From NCBI GenBank assembly GCA_003993805.1, contig RSEF01000001.1:150017795-150081794 (forward strand): a stretch of DNA of 64,000 bases, read 5' to 3'. A model generated the notes under the pieces. That model saw only the letters and a program-made list of their open reading frames with translations. It was not told where the DNA came from and did no database searches. The position numbers and the translations under genes are program-made. This DNA is from Himantopus leucocephalus. Taxonomy: Eukaryota; Chordata; Aves; Charadriiformes; Recurvirostridae. Shown here piece by piece: positions 49,347-60,357 of this stretch (positions within the stretch are counted from its first letter, which is position 1; every line of letters starts with the position of its first letter).

Positions 49347-49562
49347 CTAAACCATATCCCTGAGCACCATACCTAGATGGCTTTTAAACACATCCAAGGA
49401 TGGTGATTCAACCACTTCCCTGTGCAGCCTGTTCCAGTCTTTGATAACCCCTTCAGTGCAGAAGGTTTTCCTAATTTCTAACCTAAACGTCCCCTGGTGC
49501 AACTTGAGGCCATTTCCTCTTGTTCTATCGCTCGTTACTAGTGAGAAGAGGTCGACCCCCAC
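49347..49562 (-). pseudogene. CR1 ORF2 C-terminal remnant
   Basis: A 71-codon frame reads [19 protein letters not shown], then [19 protein letters not shown], then [19 protein letters not shown] and GMVLRDMV. It is the same C-terminal segment as at 39642-39833 but a different, more diverged copy. Upstream coding parts are lost or hidden in the gap. Confidence 0.8.
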
Positions 49563-49576
49563 CTCTCTACAACCTC

Positions 49577-49676
49577 NNNNNNNNNNNNNNNNNNNNNNNN
49601 NNNNNNNNNNNNNNNNNNNNNNNNNNNNNNNNNNNNNNNNNNNNNNNNNNNNNNNNNNNNNNNNNNNNNNNNNNNN
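49577..49676. other. Assembly gap (100 N)
   Basis: Exactly 100 N inside a CR1 copy. Confidence 0.95.
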
Positions 49677-49719
49677 AGAGGCCCCAACACTGAGCCCTGT
49701 GGAACACCACTTGTGACTG

Positions 49720-49728
49720 ATATGATCT
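49720..49728. repeat. Right target-site duplication of CR1 insertion
   Basis: ATATGATCT, identical to 49259-49267. Confidence 0.65.
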
Positions 49729-52700
49729 ATGTTAATATATAGAAGTGATAAAACAACTGCATTCTAAGTGGCCTACAGCTGCATCATGCTTTTTAAGTAA
49801 ATATATCTTAATGTTACTGTAATTGGGTATGTATTTCTGGTTGCTCAGTTTGTCTAACTCATAAAGGTCATGACTCAAGATGTTTGGCAGAATGACATTT
49901 GGAGGGAAAAGCAAGTGCTTGTTATGGAAAACAAAACCAGATAAACAGGAATACAGGAGAAAGCACAAAATGTCAAGCACTTCAACACCATGCCACTTTT
50001 CACGTTTTTTATGTTAAAGTATTTACATACAAATTCATAACATAGTTTGGAGAAGTGGCTCAACAATAGATAAAGAGATAAGGTGTAATTTAAAAATAAA
50101 TATTGGAGAGGAGTCTACATTGACTTTTGTTTCATGAGAAGACCTAAAACACAGAATGAATGTTTGACAGGAGGAGGAGAGTAAAGAGACGTTGCCCCAC
50201 TTCCTGTTCCCCTGCCTGGACATTAGAACTTTGCTAATGCAGCCTGAAGTGCAGCATCAAGGTTTTTTTTCTGTTTTCTCAACCCCATGCATCACAGCCA
50301 TGGAACCAGAGAGATAAGATGCCTCACAGCCACCAGAAGATGTGTTTTGTGTGATTGCAGTCCAGTGCTGTAAATTCATAGCTCCCCACCGTGAACTCTT
50401 ATCAGGAGAGAAGGGGTCAAGATCTCCTTTTATGTTAAGTCTGTGCCTATCCCATACACAGCATAAGCTGCAGGGGTGAATGCAAGGTCCTCTGCACAAA
50501 AGCCCTGATATAATACAGTGGAGCTAGAGGAGACTTCCAAATCAAAGCACCTAATATGCTCTACGTGGCATATTACAGAACAGTTAAAAATTTATTTTAT
50601 AATAATATTATAAGATTGACTTCATATTAGCTGAATCCGAGGTCCAAAATCCTGGTTCCACTGGCAGCAACATGAATTTCCTCATTGACTTCACTGAGGC
50701 TCGATTTCAGATGTTGCAGAGTGACTTGCAGAACACATCGTGATTTGCACCAGTTGAGGATTTGGCCCAGATTTGCTGAGCACTTCTAGGCTTCGCACTA
50801 TGGACATTTATCTACTGGGGATAAAGTTAACCATCAGCTTGCTTTACAGGCAAAACAATATCCATCAAAAGGGCAGAACTCCCTGTCAGGACCAGCCCTA
50901 GGTGGATTTCAGAGACTGCTGTAAAAGTACCTTAATGAAATGCAGAAGACAATACAGCAACCCATAAGCCACATTACAGCAAAGGATAATATATGACTTT
51001 CATATTGAAGAACATATAATGGATTATTCTTTCCTCCATTATTGCAGCATCTTTTCTCTTTTTAATAGTTACAGACATAACTTTGAACGTTACTTCATTT
51101 ACTTTTGAGGCCAGATTTTAATAGTAACTGTATGAGATACAGTCACAGACCCTTAGTACAGATGATTTGATACCAAACAGATTCAGCATTTCTTTTACTA
51201 ATTCATCCTGACCTTTGGATAAAACTTGATCAGCACTTAGGAGTACATTATATTTTCATCACTCAGAACAACCAGCTGGAGTAGGATGACACAAATTTTC
51301 CTCAAATACTGTGGGTTCGCTCCCTTACTAAGAATCTTAGTTTCCTTGTCCAGAACATCTCTGATCCATTAAATGCGAGAGTTCCATCTCTTGCCACATG
51401 CCTTCTTCCTTCACTTGAACCATAAAGAATTGTGTGTAGCAATGCAGGAACAGCACTTAATTTTTGATAGTCTGCACGGCCTACGGCATTGTAGAATTTA
51501 CGCCATTTATCCTATGAAGGGCATGAGAATCACGCTTTACCTAACCTTTTTTTTATCTATTACAAAAATCTTTTTAAAAAGATCGCTCTCATCCTTTGTT
51601 GTTCATGGTCTTCTGGCTCTAACTGAATTATGAGGTGAAGACCAAACGCCATGGCTGGAAGCATTTAAGTGTGGGGCTGTCAAAGAGAAAACACTATTTT
51701 AGGAGACATTACCTCAGTAATCTCCCATGTCTCCTCTGCCTTACCAGAGAACATTGTACCCAACCAGAGTAGTTCCAGCTGTCCAGGTAAGACATTTTCC
51801 AGGCCTTCCCGCAGGCTCCAAGAGCCTCCAAGGCCACCTGTATCCACAGACTCAAAGGAGAGACCAAGGATTGTTGTTACATGTGTTGTATTTACACAGC
51901 ACCTGAAAGTACCTCTGGGCACCTCAGCTCCCATTCTGGCATCTTCCCAAAGATCACTAGCTGTGAGAGAGGCAGGATTTGCTGCACAGCGCCCGCATTA
52001 GAGGTGCTCCTTCTCTGTACATGCAGGATGAACTCCATTTAATAACTCAGAGAATCTGAATATACTTTCTTATTAGAACAAAGGACAAAAGGTACCAAAA
52101 ACAATGCGAACCATCTCACTTCATGAATCTATCGAGTACACATTGTAGCTCTAAAATATCAAAAGTAATGAAGAAAAAAACATACTAGGTAGCATCAACA
52201 CATACTCATAAGTTAATTTTGGGCTCCAGTGTGCTACTGTAGGAAATGCAGTTGTCTGAACTGTAAAATAAAATGCCAGTGATCACCATTCAAAAGTCTG
52301 GCTTTACTCCAAAGCATTGCGGCAGAAGAGATATTGTTATTCTGTATTTGCAGCATAGGGAAACTTTGCAGAATCTTAAATGCCATTGCAAAGGCTGACT
52401 TTTAATGGGTATTTCAATAACACAGCAGTTATGTATCCAACTGGAAAAACGGAAGGGATAGTAACACTAGAGGAAGGAAATGAAAAACATTATAAATGTA
52501 TGCAAAAGGTAGATCAGAGAGAGTGCTTGAGTATTTAACTATGATATGCAGCTTCTTTGCACAATGTATGTTAGAGGAAAGATTGACAAAAGGAAAAACA
52601 TTAATTCAGAATATAGGCACTATGTGTAGCTTTAAAGGTTTATTATGAGTAGATCTATTAACCTGGCTGGAAAGGAATATAAAATGTGGCATGAAATAGC

Positions 52701-53274
52701 TGGAAATAGCATGTGGAGTGCTCTGAAAGAAACATGAAGAGATCAGTTATCACTGTACCTGCAAAAAAAATGTACAGAACAAGAACATAACTACATTAGG
52801 TAATTCTAACATCATTATTTTATGTTGAAGTATATAAAGCTAGAAAGCTAGATGTTGGGTATAATAAAAGAATAAAGGACCATGCCACATCAAAAACTTT
52901 TCTTTTCCATTTGACAGGAAATATCACTTGACGTGCAGAAAGGACTGATGGATATGAATAATTAGACCAGAAAATCTGGAGTACAAAAAGCAGAACTTGA
53001 ATTCCAATGCTTTACATTGGTTTGAATCTCATGATGTGGCTATGATAGCCATAACATATACTATTATTTCCATTAGAAGATACCGAGTCCTTTTGAGAGC
53101 AAAATCTATGGGCATTCCTAAATACTGCAGAAGCCCATTTCAAGGTCACGGAGTCTTAATGTAATCGATGGCTGCATTAGCGATGTTATCTTTGACACTC
53201 CAGGTAATAAGTAAGATAAATAATCAACAGATTAATAGTTTTAACACATATTTCTCAGAAGAGCTTTCCAGGGT
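49729..53274. other. AT-rich unique non-coding stretch
   Basis: No supported gene. A weak MIR-like word order appears near 51945-51995 (TCTTCCCAAAGATCACTAGC, then GAGGCAGGATTTG). The segment 50640-50780 contains an old-repeat-like CATTGACTTCACTGAGG phrase that I cannot assign. Confidence 0.5.
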
Positions 53275-53425
53275 AAAGAAATATTATTGTCCTTGTGCAA
53301 ACAGCAACCCAAAGCACAGACAGAACATCAGATCTGATTATGGTTGCACAGTAAATCTGAAGCATAGCTGGGAACAGAGCATGAGGTTACTAACTCCCAG
53401 CCTGGGACTCTAACTGCATAAAAAC
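53275..53425 (+). mobile_element. MIR-like SINE relic
   Basis: The order of landmarks fits a diverged MIR element: TATTATTGTCC, then an AACCCAAAGCACAGACAG stretch, GCACAGTAAATCTGAAGCATAGCTGGGAA in overlapping parts, and finally TAACTCCCAGCCTGGGACTCTAAC, read similarly. These correspond to 'attattatccc...gaggcacagagag...cagtaagtggcagagctggga...ctcccag...ctctaacc'. Divergence is high. Confidence 0.45.
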
Positions 53426-54088
53426 ATAACGGTTGGCTGAGATCATATTACTAAGTTACACTGTACCGAGAGCATCGGAATAGTAGCCATCAGACAACCA
53501 TTATATTTCTACAACACTTGAATTTATAGGATCTGGTCTAAATCTTCTTTACGGACTTGAAATACAGTGAAGTTAGTGGAGTCTCAGTGGAGCCTGTGAA
53601 AGTGCTGTTAGATCAGAACATAGCAGAGAACCATGACATGTATGCTTGAGGTAAAACATGGCTTTCTGAAGTAGTACAGGACAAAGGCATAATTTGTTGC
53701 AGAATGAATCCTCTGAGAGAACATTTTGATTGCTTGGAATGATTCCAAAAAAGCAAAGCTTTTTCTTCTGTGATAAAAACAAAAATCCTGCCATAAAGCT
53801 TTCATTAAGAATTTCACTATTGTTTGTTACATAATTTAACCTTCAGCACACTTTAATATCACGCTTTTTGATGCTCTTCTTCTGTGATAGCCAGGCAAAA
53901 GTTACATAGTATTGCAGCAAACCAAAAAAGGCCTTGAAACCAACACCAAATCCTTATATGCACTCATTTCAAACCTAAACTTCCACTTCAGTATGCAGAA
54001 CCTCTCAGACTGCACGTGCAGTCTAATGGAAAAAAAACCCGACAGGCTATAACAGGTTCAGCCAAGGCTATACCAAATATGTTTTCAT
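53426..54088. other. AT-rich unique non-coding stretch
   Basis: No gene or repeat is recognised. Confidence 0.5.
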
Positions 54089-54091
54089 CAA

Positions 54092-54345
54092 ATGGTGGAC
54101 GACACCAAGCTGAGTGGTGTAGTTGATACACTTGAGGGAAGGGATGCCACCCAGAGGGACCTTGACAGGCTTGGGAAGTGGGCCAATGTAAACCTCATGA
54201 AGTTCAACAAGGCCAAGTGCAGGGTCCTGCACCTGGGTCAGAGCAATCATCAACATCAATACACACTGCGTGATGAATGGATTGAGAGCAGCCTTGCAGA
54301 GAAGGACTTGGAGATACAGGTGGATGAAAAATTGGACAAGAGCTG
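54092..54345 (+). pseudogene. CR1 RT remnant, 5' part (before the LTR)
   Basis: The frame reads [51 protein letters not shown], then [20 protein letters not shown]. It holds the Asp-Asp catalytic motif (first residues VDD in place of the usual FADD) and the conserved RDLDRL, LMKFN and KCRVLHLG blocks of CR1 ORF2. The frame runs open into the LTR, so its apparent 99-codon ORF ends in unrelated sequence. N-terminal parts are lost by truncation. Confidence 0.85.
54341..54345. repeat. Left 5-bp duplication at LTR insertion
   Basis: AGCTG, matching AGGTG at 55371-55375 with one mismatch. Joining AGCTG to the GCAAT that follows the right copy restores the usual CR1 order. Confidence 0.65.
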
Positions 54346-55370
54346 TGTATTGGGTTTGCATGGAAACATTTTGGTAGCGGGGGGGATGTAGGGGTGGCTT
54401 CTGTGAGAATATTCCAGAAGCTTTCCCTATGTCCAACAAAGCCAGTGCTAGCTGGCTCCAAGATGTACCCACTGGTGGCCAAGGCTGAGCCCATCAGTGA
54501 TAGTGGTAGTGCCTTTGGGATAACATATTTAAGAAGGGGCAGAAACCTTCACACCACCATCAGCAGTCAGAAAAGAGGAGTAAGAATATGTGAAAGAAAC
54601 AACACTGCAGACACCAAGGTCAGTGAAGAAGGAGGGGGACAAGGTGCTCCAGGTGCTGGAGTAGAGATTCCGCTGCAGCCTGTGGTGAAGACCACGGTGA
54701 GGCAGGCTGTGCCCCTGCAGCCCATGGAGGTTAACAGTGGAGCAGATATCCACCTGCAGCCCGTGGAGGACCCCATGCTGGCCAGGCTCCTGGCAGGACC
54801 TGTGGACCTGTGGAGAGAGGAGCTCATGCTGTAGTAGGTTTGCTGACAGGACTTGTGACCCTGTGAGCAACCCACACTAGAGCAGTCTGTTCCTGAAGAA
54901 CTGCAGCCCGTGGAAGGGGACCCACACTGGAGAAGTTCATGGAGGACTGTCTCCCATGGGAGGGACCCCATGCTGGAGCAGGGAAAGAGTGTGAGGAGGA
55001 AGGAGTGGATAAGACAACATGTAATGAACTGACTGCAACCCCCGTTCCCTGTCCCCCTGCACCGCTCAAGAGGAGGAGGTAGAGAATTCAGGAGTGAATT
55101 TGAGCTCAGTAAGAAGAAGGGGGTGGAAGAAAGTTGTTTTAAGATTTGGTTTTATTTCTCATTATCCTACTCTGACCTTTGATTGGCAATAAATTAATTT
55201 AATATCCCCAAGTTGAGTCTGTTTTGCCTGTGATGGTAATTGGTGAGTGATCACCCTGTCCTTACGTCGACCAATGAGCCTTTTGTTATATTTTTCTTCC
55301 TCTGTCCAGTTGAGGATGGTGAGTGACTTTGTGAGTGCCTGGCATCCAGCCAAGGCCAACCCACCACAAG
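54346..55370 (+). mobile_element. Solo LTR of an endogenous retrovirus, 1,025 bp, plus strand
   Basis: The element starts TGTATTGGGTT and ends AACCCACCACA, imperfect inverted termini of the TG...CA type. It contains a TATA-like CATATTTAAG at 54524-54533, an AATAAA at 55188-55193, and repeated CTGCAGCCC(A/G)TGGAGG-type words (about 54716, 54754, 54900). No gag, pol or env sequence is attached, so it is a solo LTR left by recombination of a provirus. The 5-bp flanking repeats (AGCTG/AGGTG) fit ERVL-type integration, though 5 bp is not exclusive to that class. A second, inverted copy of the same family lies at 57107-57949. I recognise it as a known type of avian LTR but do not assign a family name. 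Confidence 0.85.
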
Positions 55371-55375
55371 GTGGC
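55371..55375. repeat. Right 5-bp duplication at LTR insertion
   Basis: AGGTG, one mismatch from AGCTG at 54341-54345. Confidence 0.65.
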
Positions 55376-55924
55376 AATCCACGCTTGGAGCCCAGAAAGC
55401 CAACCGCATCCTGGGCTGCATCGAAAGAAGCATGGCCAGCAGGTCGAGGGTGGTGATACTGCCCCTCTGCTCAGCTCTGGTGAGACCCCACCTGGAGTTA
55501 CTGCATCCAGCTCTGGGATCCCCAACATAAGAAAGACATGGACCTCTTGGAATGGATCCAGAGGAGGGCCACAAAAATGATCAGCGGGCTGGAATACCTC
55601 TCCTGTGAAGAAAGGCTGAGAGAGTTGGGGTGGTTCATCCTGGAGAAGAGAAGGCTCTGGGGAGACCTTATTGCAGCCTTTCAATATATAAAGGGGGCTT
55701 ATAAGAAAGACGGAGAGAGACTTTTTACTAGTGCCTGTAGTGACAGGACAAGGGGCAGTGGTTTTAAACTGAAAGAGAGTAGGTTTAGATTGGAAATAAG
55801 GAAGAAATTTTTTACAATGAGGGTGGTGAGACACCAGAAGAAGTTTCTCAGAGAATCTGTGGATGCTCCATCTTTGGAAGTGTTCAAGGCCAGGCTGGAT
55901 GGGGCTTTGAGCAACCTGGTCTAA
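55376..55924 (+). pseudogene. CR1 RT remnant, 3' part (after the LTR)
   Basis: From 55387 the frames give [20 protein letters not shown] (a shifted form of the [21 protein letters not shown] region), then after a frame change MDLLEWIQRRATKMISGLEYLS, GDLIAAFQYIKGAYKKDGERLF, SDRTRGSGFKLKESRFRLEIRKKFFTM in overlapping parts, and LEVFKARLDGALSNLV. This is the thumb-side and C-terminal end of CR1 ORF2. A 128-codon stretch (55538-55924) remains open to the natural stop. The minus strand here has a 264-codon open frame, which is only the antisense of this CR1 segment. Confidence 0.85.
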
Positions 55925-56012
55925 TGGAAGGTGTCCCTGTCCATGGCAGGGGGGTTGGACTAGATAATCTTTAAAGGTCCCTTCCAACCCAAACCATTCT
56001 ATGGTTCTGTGA

Positions 56013-57106
56013 AGTGGTGATTGTATCACCACCAGAAAATAAACAGAGCAGCCTGGACCTTCTTTGAGTATTTGGAACACATTTCAGTAGACTGATGCTT
56101 AGCATTTAGACAGAAATTATGTCACAGGTCTTGTTCATCATCTGTTTCTTGAGAAAATGGGTTGTTCTACTGCCCCCTCTGCTATACTTTTTACTTTAAT
56201 CAGTACCACTTGTAAATTGCAGTTCCTAGCTCTTCATATATATCAGCTTGCAATAAGTGACTTAAAAGAATTTTTGTTCCAATTTTTTTTCGCTGTAAAT
56301 CTGTCACCTTTCTCAATAGTATCACACTGAAATAAGTAGAGCCAGGAACTCATGAATGCACTTACTAATTCATAAAACCCAACCGTGCTAATTATGAAGT
56401 ATGAATTATGCAGCAAATGGTGTAGCCCAATTCCCTATCTGTTGTATGGAATCTCAATAAACTTCTAACATAAAATGCTTAAAATGAACTTCATATTTAA
56501 AGCATCATTTTAGACTCTGAAGTCATACTGAAAGACGTGAATGAAGACTGCTTTTAAAAAATAATTACGATACCATTATGATTATAAACAAATTTCTTTC
56601 TGGCTTTAAAATTTTGTAATTTCTTGCTAAATAATTAAAGCAATAAAGTAAAAATATAAAACTCCTGCTGTTTTGAACATTTTCAGTTTCTTACTAGGAT
56701 GGAATAACATCTTGGTTAATTGACACTTTTGAATTAACATAGTACATCAGAAATGGAACCATAAGGAGCGTGGGCTGGATTTTTAATATAGTTTTTAGTA
56801 AGGACTGATTTTTCTCAAGTAAAAATAAGTAGCATTTTTGTTTAGCTTCTTGCAGGTAAAATTATTGAAGATATGAAGTTTTAGACTTTTAGACGGTTAT
56901 TTCACTTTTTTGTGTTCTGCATAGGAAAGTCTAGTTGTTAAACACTATTTTGTAATTTTTTGAAGTATGGAATTTGAGATAGAAAGATAGGATAGGAAGG
57001 GACTCATTAACTGACTTCCTTATTTTCATTCTTTACATTAAATATATAAAATGCATTTAAAAATCAGGAAAAATGTTTAATATAAATGATTATCCTGTGG
57101 TGGGGA
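56013..57106. other. AT-rich unique non-coding stretch between the LTRs
   Basis: No gene is seen. A CTCF-core-like word (minus strand AGGGGGCAG) lies at 56170-56178. A short CR1-tail-like phrase near 56985-57005 (GGATAGGAAGGGACTC) is too short to call. Confidence 0.5.
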
Positions 57107-57949
57107 TGTGGTGGGTTGACCTTGGGTAGCTGCCAGACACCCATCCAGCTGCTTTCTCACTCCTTTTGCTTAATAGGACAGGGAAGTAAACAAGATTTTA
57201 AAAGCTCATGGGTGGAGGTAAAGACAAGGAGATCACTTACCAATTAGCATCACAAGCAAAATAGACTTGACGTGGGGAAAATTAAATTAATTTATTGCCA
57301 TTTAAAAGTTGAACTGGGTGGTGAGAAGGAAAGACAAAAACTAAAACACGTTCCCCAGCCACCTTTCTTCCCCAGACTTAACTTCACTCCCCCATTCCCA
57401 ACCCCTCGGCCTCCTCCCTCACCAAGTGCTGCAGGGGCAATGGGGAATAGGGTACTGTGGTCAGTCCATAATGGTTTCTCTCTGCTGCTCTTTCCTCCTC
57501 ACACTTTTCCCCTGTTCCAGCATGGGTCCTCTCCATGGGCTGCAGTCCCTCAGGATAAATCTACTCTAGCATAAGGTCCTCCATGGGCTGCAGTGTGAAT
57601 ATCTGCTCTAGCATGGTCTCTACACAGGCTACAGGGGAATCTGCTCCAGTGCCTGGAGCACCTGTTTCCCCTCCTTCTTCTCTGACCTTGCTGTTTGCAG
57701 AACTGTTTCTCATGCTTTTTTCCCTCACTGCTGTGCAGTGTTTTGCTCTTTCTTAAATATGCTTTCCCTGAGGCACCACCAGCTTGGCTAATGGCCTCAG
57801 CTGTGTCCTCTGCTAAGCTCATTGAAGAGCCAGCTGGAAACTGATGTGTCCAGCATGGGGCAGCCCCATGTCTCTTCTCAAAGAGGCCACCCCTGTAGCT
57901 CCCTTCCCACTACCAAAACCTTGCAGCCTACACCATATGCACACTAACA
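57107..57949 (-). mobile_element. Second LTR of the same endogenous-retrovirus family, minus strand
   Basis: It starts TGTGGTGGGTTGACCTTGG, which is the reverse complement of the end of the LTR at 54346-55370, and ends ACACTAACA near 57949, the diverged reverse complement of that LTR's start. The antisense of the TATA-like word (TTAAATATG near 57753-57761), of the polyadenylation region (TTAAATTAATTTATTGCC at 57282-57299, with TTTATT at 57291-57296) and of the CTGCAGCCCATGGAGG words all occur in the expected order. At 843 bp it is shorter than the other copy. Flanking bases (GGGGA and TTGGA) are not a convincing duplication. No internal retroviral sequence is attached. Confidence 0.8.
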
Positions 57950-60015
57950 TTGGAAGGATGGTCCTACATCTCTTAAAACATACAAATGTGAGATTTCTGC
58001 CATAATTTAGTAGTCATTATATGACAGGTTATTGAGGGCAAAGTGCTGTCTCACAAAAATATTTGTTAATCTGTTGTGGGAGCAGGTGGAGTTTAGGTTC
58101 CTGCAGATGAACAAGTGGTGCTTTTTTTTTTTTTTCTTGTTCCATGACCACAGCAATTACTCAAGCATCACCTCAGCTGAAGAAGGTTGAAACACATGTT
58201 TCCACCCCTCTTGGTGGGGAAGACAGATAAGGAGCATAACCTGGCCTGAACTGTTGTGGGACAAGGGCTCTCCGTGCCTCCTATTGAAAATGCATCACTT
58301 CCCAAAGAAGATGTCAGTTTTCCATTTGACAGAGCGTTAGAACAAAATAACTTAGCCTGGTATTAGGACATTCCTTCTGGACAACTGTACCCTCACGTTC
58401 TCACCTGCTCTCCTGAACTAGATTATGAAATATACATATGGTTCTGAATCCAGACTCTTTTCTCTTGAATGCCCAATTCAGAGACTTGTTGACCTTGTTA
58501 TTACTTCAGCCTCAAAATCATGGATGCTTTTGTACAGAAGAGCCTTCCACAGGAAAGAGGGTGATTCCTGCCCATCTTATCTGTCTATCCTATATGATAC
58601 AAACATTTTTGGAGGGAAGAAGGAAAGTGGGTTTTGATCTTAGTCATCAAAATCCCTGACAGGTAAAACATATTCTACATTCAGCATTGGTTACTGGTGA
58701 GCTCAGGCATCTACCTACCGTACGTTGGCAGCTCTAAATTTCGTATTGTGGTAGCTAACTCTACATGGACTTCATGTGCAAGGTGCCTAAGACTCAGTTG
58801 TTGCAACTCAGCCTCACAGTGGTGCTTGAAGGTAGGAAACCTATTTTAAAACTACTCTTCAGCCATGTTTGAAGCAAAGACTTTAATCCAGATTGTTTAA
58901 ATCCTGACAGACCACTCTAATCACTAATGTACTGGGTGTTCTCTTTGTTTTCTCCTGGATCTGTGGTATTTTGTATAAATGATAAACTGGTAATTGCAGC
59001 AGAAAGTTTAATCTGTCCCTCCTAAACCCTAAAGAAATGCCCCCATCACTTAACTGCAGCACCTAAACCTCCATGATTTCTTCTTTGCTCACATGAAGAT
59101 TTAATTCATTTATAGAGAAAATTCAACAGCAGATATTAAGTGATTGTCTTGAATATCCAACATACATTTAAGATATAGGTATGCTGGCCTAAGAAGCTCT
59201 CAAATAAGATAAAGTAAAAAATTACTGCTTTAAGAAACTTCCTAGAATTAAGGCACCCAAACTTTGGAAACATTAGAGGAAAGGAAATTTTGTGCAATTC
59301 TGCTGTCAAGAACATAAGTCTGTATAGGGTTGGTGATATCTAACAATGATTAATGTGTCTCAAGAGATCAAAATGTTCTAGTTGCCAAAGTTGGAAGTTG
59401 AGTAACTATGACTTTTTGTGGCTCTAGTCTTTGTCAAAGCATATGCAGAGTAGTATAAAACTTCCTTAAAAGTGTGTAACATTAATCTACTTCTGCCACA
59501 AGGGATTATTAATTTTTGGACATTTTAGAGCTTTTTTTATAAGAGTATATACTCCTAATATTTCTAAGTAAATTTCTATATTAAAACCTTTTTTTGGGTA
59601 CATTCTGCTTAACTACTCTTCCCCTTGAATACTTACATCATTCAGATGCTAGGATAAAAGAAAGAGTTATCAGACTTCTATGTTTGTCATCTAGTCTGCA
59701 CGTCAGGTAATGGACATCACTTGCAGTGTTATGATCACACACTCCTTCCCCTTTAACACTTGCCCTATATAAATGAGGTTTGTCTAACAAAAACGGGTGT
59801 ATTCAGTCTTACTAAGGCCTTCTCCGAAGCTTAAGGAAGTTGGAAGATTGATTTTTCCCGGGTACGATTATCATTTGGTCTAACTGAAAAGAACACCGAA
59901 AATAACTGGACTTTAAAAAAAAAAAAAAAAAGACCTCAGGAAGGAGGGACTGGAAAAGTGTACTATGTACTAATAGGAATGCTTCAGGAAAAACAGAAAA
60001 AAAGAGGATGGCATT
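57950..60015. other. AT-rich unique non-coding stretch
   Basis: No supported gene. It contains a T15 run near 58121-58135 and an A17 run near 59916-59932. Open frames stay below about 97 codons with no domain. Confidence 0.5.
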
Positions 60016-60357
60016 GTTATGATCTGCGGGTACATAAAATGTTTCTGGAATGAAGAAAGAAATAATCAGTTCTCCATACCTAGAGAGGATGAAAAAAGAA
60101 TTCATGGTCTTGAATTACAGCCAGGAAGATTTAAGATAGATTTTAAGTAAAATTTTGTAATGACATGGACCATGACACACTAGAATAGATTGCCTGAAGA
60201 GCTTTTGGAGTTTCAGTCATTGGAAATCTCTAAGGATAGGTTAGGTAAACATCTATCAGAGTTGACAGGTACAGTTGATTTTGCCTGTGGGCAAATGCAT
60301 GGAGTAGATGACTTCCTGAGGTCCCTTTCAGCCGATTTATCTCTGATTCTGTGATAG
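60016..60357 (+). mobile_element. Ancient CR1/L3-like LINE 3' end, plus strand
   Basis: Diverged words in CR1 order are visible: TTATGATCTGCGGGTACATAAAATG in overlapping parts (RT: MI..FKYIKG), GATTTAAGATAGATTTTAAG (FRLDI), CACACTAGAATAGATTGCCTG (WNRLP), TGGAGTTTCAGTCATTGGAA (VESPSLE), GGTTAGGTAAACATCTATCAGA (RLDKHLS), then GTAGATGACTTCCTGAGGTCCC and TTTCAGCCGATTTATCTCTGATTCTGTGAT (read in parts). The 'GACAAACACCTGTCAGGGATG...TGACCTC-GAGGTCCCTTCCAGCC' version of the 3' end marks an old amniote CR1 subfamily, much older than those at 39.6, 49.3 and 54-56 kb. No open frame survives. Confidence 0.75.

Larger units (their letters stand above)
49268..49719 (-). mobile_element. CR1 LINE, minus strand, with 9-bp flanking repeats and assembly gap
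   Basis: The antisense 3' end starts near 49271 (TCGTTATGGCTGGAAAAGACC, then GATCATCAAGTCCAACC). The C-terminal coding region follows up to the gap, and beyond it CCCCAACACTGAGCCCTGTGG matches the antisense of the RT segment around PQGSVLGP. In a full-length CR1 these two parts lie much further apart than 100 bp, so either the gap is longer than shown or the copy has an internal deletion. Flanking ATATGATCT direct repeats define both ends. The usual ATTCTATG tail is absent or very short. Confidence 0.85.
54089..56012 (+). mobile_element. CR1 LINE, plus strand, split by a solo LTR
   Basis: The CR1 begins abruptly near 54089 within the RT region (GTGGACGACACCAAGCTGAG), runs to 54345, is interrupted by an LTR (54346-55370) and resumes at 55371, reaching the 3' end at about 56012 (GGTTGGACTAGATAATCTTTAAAGGTCCC in overlapping parts, then AACCATTCTATGGTTCTGTGA). 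Without the LTR the CR1 is about 900 bp. The insertion point is inside the coding sequence, between the segments for ...VDEKLD and the following ...[24 protein letters not shown] region. The LTR is therefore younger than this CR1. Confidence 0.9.

Noticed and set aside
54394..54971. Overlapping 113-146 codon frames on both strands
   Set aside because: They lie inside the solo LTR, overlap on both strands and encode repeat-derived Gly/Pro/Gln-rich sequence.
55286..56080. 264-codon minus-strand open frame
   Set aside because: It is the antisense of the CR1 segment at 55376-56012; long antisense frames are a known by-product of CR1 codon content.
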